Part shown: piece by piece, positions 62,072 to 64,000 of the stretch
Position numbering within the stretch: the first letter of the stretch is position 1
How the letters are laid out: each line of letters opens with the position of its first letter
Source of the DNA: Methanofollis ethanolicus
Lineage (GTDB): Archaea; Halobacteriota; Methanomicrobia; Methanomicrobiales; Methanofollaceae
NCBI RefSeq assembly: GCF_001571385.1
Contig: NZ_BCNW01000001.1
Coordinates: 2,209,470 to 2,273,469, forward strand
DNA: 64,000 nucleotides
Direction: 5' to 3'
Translations under genes and position numbers: made by a program
Notes under the pieces: model-generated
Told to the model about the DNA's origin: nothing
Database searches by the model: none
The model's input: only the letters and a program-made list of their open reading frames with translations

Positions 62072-63375
62072 TGATGATGTGGGACCCCCGCGTTGAAGAG
62101 ATGCCGGTCGAGGACGTGAAAAAACTCCAGTACCGACTGCTGAAGACGCTCGTCTACCGGCTGTACAGTTTTTCCGACTTCTATCACACGCGGATGCGGG
62201 AGGCCGGCGTCCACCCCGACGACGTCAGGACGCTCGGCGACATCACGAAACTCCCCTTCATGCACAAGAGCGACCTGCGGGACAACTACCCGAACCGGAT
62301 CTTCACCGCCCCGCAGGAGGAGATCGCCCGTTACCATGTCTCGTCCGGGACGACCGGCAAGCCCACGGTCGTCGGCTACACCGCAAACGACCTTGAACTC
62401 TGGACCACTTCCCTCGCCCGCGCCCTCACCTCCTGCGGCGTCGGCAGGGGCGACGTCTTCCAGGTGAGTTACGGCTACGGCCTCTTCACCGGCGGCCTCG
62501 GCCTCCACTACGGCGTCGAAAGGGTGGGGGCGACGGTGCTCCCGACGAGCACGGGCAACACCGAGCGGCAGATCGAACTGATGCAGGACCTCCACGTGAC
62601 GGCGATCGCCTGCACCCCGTCGTATCTCATGCACCTCGGCGAGACCGCCGGGAAGATGGGGATCTCGATCGCAAACGATACCGACCTCCGTCTCGCCGTC
62701 CTCGGGGCCGAACCCTGGTCCGAGCAGATGAGAAAGAAGATCCAGGAGAACCTCGGGATCAAAGCCTACGACATCTACGGGACGAGCGAACTCTCGGGTC
62801 CGATGTTCACCGAGTGCGCCGAACAGAACGGCATCCATATCTGGGGGGACATCGCATACCCCGAGATCATCGACCCGGAGACCGGCGAGCAACTCCCGCC
62901 CGGGGAGAAGGGCGAACTGGTGATGACCATCCTGAAAAAGGAGGCTCTGCCAATGATCCGGTACCGCCTGGGGGACATTACGTCCCTCGACGACTCGGTC
63001 TGTGCCTGCGGCCGGACGTCGCCGCGGATCACGCGTATCCGGGGCCGCGTCGACGATATGCTCATCGTGCGCGGGATCAATGTCTTCCCGTCGCAGGTCG
63101 AGCACACTCTCATGGGCATCCCCGAGGTGGACGGGTCGGCCTTCCAGATCGAGGTGGACCGCCGCGGCGCGCTGGACTCCATGCTCGTGCGGGTGGAGAT
63201 GAGCAAGGAGGCCTTCTCCGACAAGATCAACGAGTTGATGAAGGTGCGGGCGAAGGTCGTCCACCAGTTGAAGAGTTCCCTCAATGTGGCTGCCGACGTC
63301 GAACTCGTGGCGCCGGGAACGCTCCCCCGCTTCGAGGGGAAGGCAAAGAGAGTGATTGACCGGAGAGTGTACTGA
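62071..63375 (+). CDS. paaK: Phenylacetate-CoA ligase (AMP-forming), second copy
   Basis: Starts are ATG 62071, 62074 or 62077. The 434-residue paralogue shows SSGTTGKPTVVGYTANDLEL, YGYGLFTGGLGLHYG, LGAEPWSEQMRKKIQE, DIYGTSELSGPMFTE and RVDDMLIVRGINVFPSQVEH. It differs from the first copy in the acyl-pocket loop (TSELSG versus MSEMYGPG), so the acid preferences probably differ. The three genes ligase-ligase-ACT are tightly packed and form one transcript. Confidence 0.92.
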   Translation: MMMWDPRVEEMPVEDVKKLQYRLLKTLVYRLYSFSDFYHTRMREAGVHPDDVRTLGDITKLPFMHKSDLRDNYPNRIFTAPQEEIARYHVSSGTTGKPTVVGYTANDLELWTTSLARALTSCGVGRGDVFQVSYGYGLFTGGLGLHYGVERVGATVLPTSTGNTERQIELMQDLHVTAIACTPSYLMHLGETAGKMGISIANDTDLRLAVLGAEPWSEQMRKKIQENLGIKAYDIYGTSELSGPMFTECAEQNGIHIWGDIAYPEIIDPETGEQLPPGEKGELVMTILKKEALPMIRYRLGDITSLDDSVCACGRTSPRITRIRGRVDDMLIVRGINVFPSQVEHTLMGIPEVDGSAFQIEVDRRGALDSMLVRVEMSKEAFSDKINELMKVRAKVVHQLKSSLNVAADVELVAPGTLPRFEGKAKRVIDRRVY

Positions 63376-63377
63376 AG

Positions 63378-63812
63378 ATGGCTGAGAAGAAGTATATCAT
63401 CAAGCAGGTCTCGATCTTTTCGGAGAACAAGCCCGGTCGCCTTGCGGCGATCGCCCGCGCCCTCGAAGAGGCCGGGATCAATATCCTCGCCTTCTCGATC
63501 GCGGAGGCGAACGGCTTCGGCGTCGTGCGGGCGCTGGTGAACAAGCCGGAGAAGGCCCACGACTGTCTCACGAAACTCGGTTTCATGATCTCCTTCACCG
63601 ATGTCATCGCCGTCGCCATGCGCGACGAGCCCGGCGGGCTCTTTGAGATCGCCCGCATCCTCGGCGACGCCGGGGTCAATATCGAGTACTCGTACGCCTA
63701 CTCGGGCAAGGATGCGGCGGTGCTCATCCTGCGGGTCGACCAGGTCGAGGAAGGGATCGACCGGATCCTGGCCGCGGGCGGGAAACTGCTCAGCGTTGAT
63801 CTTTTCCAGTGA
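63378..63812 (+). CDS. Double ACT-domain regulatory protein
   Basis: The 144-residue protein consists of two ACT domains: KQVSIFSENKPGRLAAIARA with NILAFSIAEANGFGVVRALV, and VIAVAMRDEPGGLFEIARIL with YSYAYSGKDAAVLILRV. ACT modules bind amino acids and usually regulate enzymes of their metabolism. The 2-base gap after the ligase implies control of aryl-CoA formation by an aromatic amino acid, an inference from position. Confidence 0.92.
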   Translation: MAEKKYIIKQVSIFSENKPGRLAAIARALEEAGINILAFSIAEANGFGVVRALVNKPEKAHDCLTKLGFMISFTDVIAVAMRDEPGGLFEIARILGDAGVNIEYSYAYSGKDAAVLILRVDQVEEGIDRILAAGGKLLSVDLFQ

Positions 63813-63813
63813 C

Positions 63814-63843
63814 GCCCCGCGGGGGCATGGCCCCTCTCTTTTT
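63814..63843 (+). terminator. Terminator after the ACT gene
   Basis: GCCCC-GC-GGGGGC stem directly after the stop, then TGGCCCC and a T5 run at 63839-63843. The 3' 120 bp of the window contains only repeat-like words (GATAGGACGAAAATCGAAG) and no gene. Confidence 0.6.
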
Positions 63844-64000
63844 GTGCAAACTGAGGGGTTCGATAGGACGAAAATCGAAGATTATCTCGGACCCAAACCG
63901 GCATGGGCGGGAATACAGCGCCCTCCCCTCAGAAACTCTGCTCCGTGTTCCCCCACTGCCCCATTCATCTTATCTGAGGGTACAGTCTATCTGATTTTAT

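Overview
The window looks like about 64 kb of a GC-rich euryarchaeal chromosome, most likely a methanogen of the order Methanomicrobiales (Methanofollis/Methanoculleus-like; the genus is a guess). The archaeal assignment rests on a geranylgeranylglyceryl phosphate synthase, an Orc1/Cdc6 initiator, archaeal-type ThrRS, a GatCAB amidotransferase, an archaeal XerA recombinase, a UPF0282 metallo-hydrolase and AT-rich TATA boxes 25-30 bp before several starts. FdhD fits a formate-using hydrogenotroph.

Layout. 1-2820: the 3' end of a PAS/GAF sensor gene and an asparagine-synthase-like gene. About 3540-14050: a foreign-looking block with a translationally coupled small-gene/primase-helicase operon, a Schlafen-type ATP-binding regulator, an Orc1/Cdc6 gene, small orphan genes, a frameshifted remnant, and a type II restriction-modification pair. 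A 12-bp direct repeat brackets it. 14680-24507: a housekeeping run gatC-gatA-gatB-topA-GGGP synthase-trmJ-dcd-thrS. 24877-31498: two secreted cohesin/dockerin-type proteins, a membrane histidine kinase, a CPA2 antiporter, a CBS protein and a lone HicB. 31782-33640: a divergent DUF3307/SatD pair sharing a three-unit 29-bp repeat, then tRNA-Gln. 33674-39834: fdhD, a PP-loop/cysteine desulfurase fusion, UPF0282, Nudix and DJ-1/PfpI genes. 40089-43409: xerA, an HNH gene and a 1.9-kb repeat-rich gap. 43410-50130: DUF5806-like gene, MobB-MoaE fusion, phosphohexomutase, a 1191-residue helical protein and acylphosphatase. 50124-55613: a solo Cas1 and an arginine cluster (deiminase, carbamate kinase, PLP decarboxylase). 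56382-63812: lysS, a small orphan, two tandem UvsE-like genes (the first lacks most metal ligands), and two phenylacetate-CoA ligases with an ACT protein.

Most striking signals. (1) Inside the primase gene, eight copies of the octamer TTTCAGCA (five direct, three inverted) lie within 317 bp around a 38-bp near-perfect palindrome. This looks like a plasmid/phage-type replication origin embedded in its own replication gene. (2) A dispersed modular family of GC-hairpin repeats fills most long intergenic gaps; two copies 34 kb apart in opposite orientation are nearly identical over about 130 bp. (3) The SatD/DUF3307 divergent pair has tandem 29-bp operators. (4) A sulfur-transfer fusion gene has a perfect 16-bp palindrome before it. 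(5) A solo Cas1 lies far from any CRISPR. (6) A UvsE enzyme/pseudoenzyme tandem.

All functional calls come from reading motifs by eye. No database search or structure prediction was run.
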